A model generated the notes under the pieces. It ran no database searches, was not told where the DNA came from, and was given only the letters and a program-made list of their open reading frames with translations. Below are positions 6,209 through 6,438 of a stretch of DNA of 6,438 nucleotides, piece after piece. The DNA comes from Candidatus Giovannonibacteria bacterium RIFCSPLOWO2_01_FULL_46_13 (GTDB taxonomy: Bacteria > Patescibacteriota > Minisyncoccia > JACPKW01 > UBA11713): positions 1-6,438 of the forward strand of contig MFIE01000021.1 in NCBI GenBank assembly GCA_001778785.1, given 5' to 3'. Each line of letters begins with the position of its first letter. Within the stretch, counting starts at the first letter, position 1. The translations under genes were made by a program, and so were the position numbers.

Positions 6209-6310
6209 ATGAGTGTGGACCAAATTATCGGCTTCGCGGTGATGGGGATAGCTTTGGCTTTATGGATCTGGCTGGACTACAAAATACACCAGCCAAGAAA
6301 GGAGGAATGA
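6209..6310 (+). CDS. Small single-pass membrane protein, 33 residues, unknown function
   Basis: ATG at 6209 follows AGGAGG (6194-6199) with a 9-nt gap, an excellent ribosome binding site, and sits behind a near-consensus promoter, so the gene is credible despite its size. The product has a short acidic start (MSVDQ), one membrane helix (about 6-22, IIGFAVMGIALALWIWL) and a basic, charged tail (DYKIHQPRKEE). The basic tail suggests the C-terminus faces the cytoplasm. Its last codons contain the ribosome binding site of the lipoprotein gene, so the two are cotranscribed and probably coupled. I do not recognise the family; a small partner or stabiliser of a membrane complex is possible, but nothing in the sequence proves it. 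Confidence 0.7.
   Translation: MSVDQIIGFAVMGIALALWIWLDYKIHQPRKEE
6298..6305 (+). promoter_or_regulatory. Ribosome binding site choosing the lipoprotein start
   Basis: AAAGGAGG lies inside the end of the 33-residue gene. Two in-frame ATGs follow, at 6307 (overlapping the TGA stop) and 6313. The gap is 1 nt to the first and 7 nt to the second, so 6313 is the likely start. Confidence 0.75.
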
Positions 6311-6312
6311 TT

Positions 6313-6438
6313 ATGAGGTATCTCCTCACTCTCATCCTGCTCGCCGGGTGCAGTATACCCGGCGAGCCAATCAAAAAAGGCCCATGCGATGCGGAGTGCT
6401 TTCGTGGTTTAAAAGAAAGGACTGCTCAACAGGAGATC
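6313..6438 (+). CDS. Small lipoprotein, N-terminal part, 3' truncated
   Basis: The frame is open for 42 codons to the window edge. A very short signal peptide (MRYLLTLILLAG) ends in a good lipobox, LLAG followed by C13, which would be lipid-modified and cleaved by signal peptidase II. The visible mature part (SIPGEPIKKG, then PCDAEC with C25 and C29, then FRGLKERTAQQ) has a CxxxC pair that could form a disulfide or bind a ligand; the rest is missing. It is cotranscribed with the 33-residue membrane protein. A perfect 11-bp hairpin in the DNA spans codons 9-19, over the cleavage site. No family is recognised. Confidence 0.72.
   Translation, partial: MRYLLTLILLAGCSIPGEPIKKGPCDAECFRGLKERTAQQEI
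6339..6367. repeat. Perfect inverted repeat within the lipoprotein gene
   Basis: Arms GCTCGCCGGGT (6339-6349) and ACCCGGCGAGC (6357-6367) are exact reverse complements around a 7-nt loop. The stem is GC-rich and much stronger than its surroundings. Neither strand has a T-run right after it, so it does not look like an ordinary intrinsic terminator; it may be an mRNA hairpin affecting translation or decay, or a protein site. Confidence 0.75.

Noticed and set aside
6339..6367. Intrinsic terminator in the lipoprotein gene
   Set aside because: The stem is strong, but no T-run follows on either strand and it sits in an open coding frame.
1..6438. CRISPR arrays, tRNA or rRNA genes, insertion sequences
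   Set aside because: No regularly spaced repeats, cloverleaf-like segments, ribosomal RNA sequence or transposase motifs were seen on either strand.
1..6438. Alternative genetic code (TGA read as glycine)
   Set aside because: TGA ends the deacetylase at 1894 and the 33-residue gene at 6308 right at the next start codons, and no in-frame TGA interrupts a conserved domain.

Overview
The window looks like chromosomal DNA of a bacterium with mid-range GC content, most likely a Candidate Phyla Radiation (Patescibacteria, Parcubacteria-like) genome. The clues are the style of the first deacetylase, short tightly packed surface-polysaccharide genes, single-pass anchored proteins carrying LamG/DUF1080-like domains, and tiny membrane and lipoprotein genes. 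TGA acts as a normal stop codon in several genes, so the Gracilibacteria/SR1-type recoding does not apply. The taxonomic placement is inference.

Layout. The left edge (1-486, + strand) holds the C-terminal part of a NodB-type (CE4) polysaccharide deacetylase. It converges on a small XRE-type helix-turn-helix regulator (538-921, - strand). A shared hairpin (505-535) lies between them, and its uridine-rich tail suits the regulator's transcript. The regulator has a near-consensus sigma70 promoter (953-981). Next, reading right to left on the - strand, comes a tightly packed four-gene operon (6076 down to 1080) with gaps of 3, 1 and 1 nt: a nucleotide-sugar dehydrogenase of the UDP-N-acetylhexosamine 6-dehydrogenase type, a membrane family-2 glycosyltransferase resembling class I hyaluronan synthase, a membrane-anchored CE4 deacetylase fused to a lectin-like beta-sandwich domain, and a membrane-anchored protein carrying a related beta-sandwich domain. 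A likely terminator closes the operon at 1025-1068. On the right, a divergent + strand unit starts from another strong promoter (6148-6176). It encodes a 33-residue single-pass membrane protein followed by a lipoprotein that runs off the window.

How the genes fit together. The dehydrogenase would supply an amino-uronate sugar nucleotide. The hyaluronan-synthase-like enzyme would polymerise it, perhaps together with a second sugar, and export the chain. The deacetylase would remove acetyl groups outside the membrane, and the beta-sandwich domains could hold or recognise the chain. The set resembles a cross between hyaluronan (hasAB) and PNAG (pgaBC) loci. The dehydrogenase signature points to an N-acetylated uronic acid rather than glucuronic acid, so the polymer may be of an undescribed kind. 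This assignment is a hypothesis from motifs and context.
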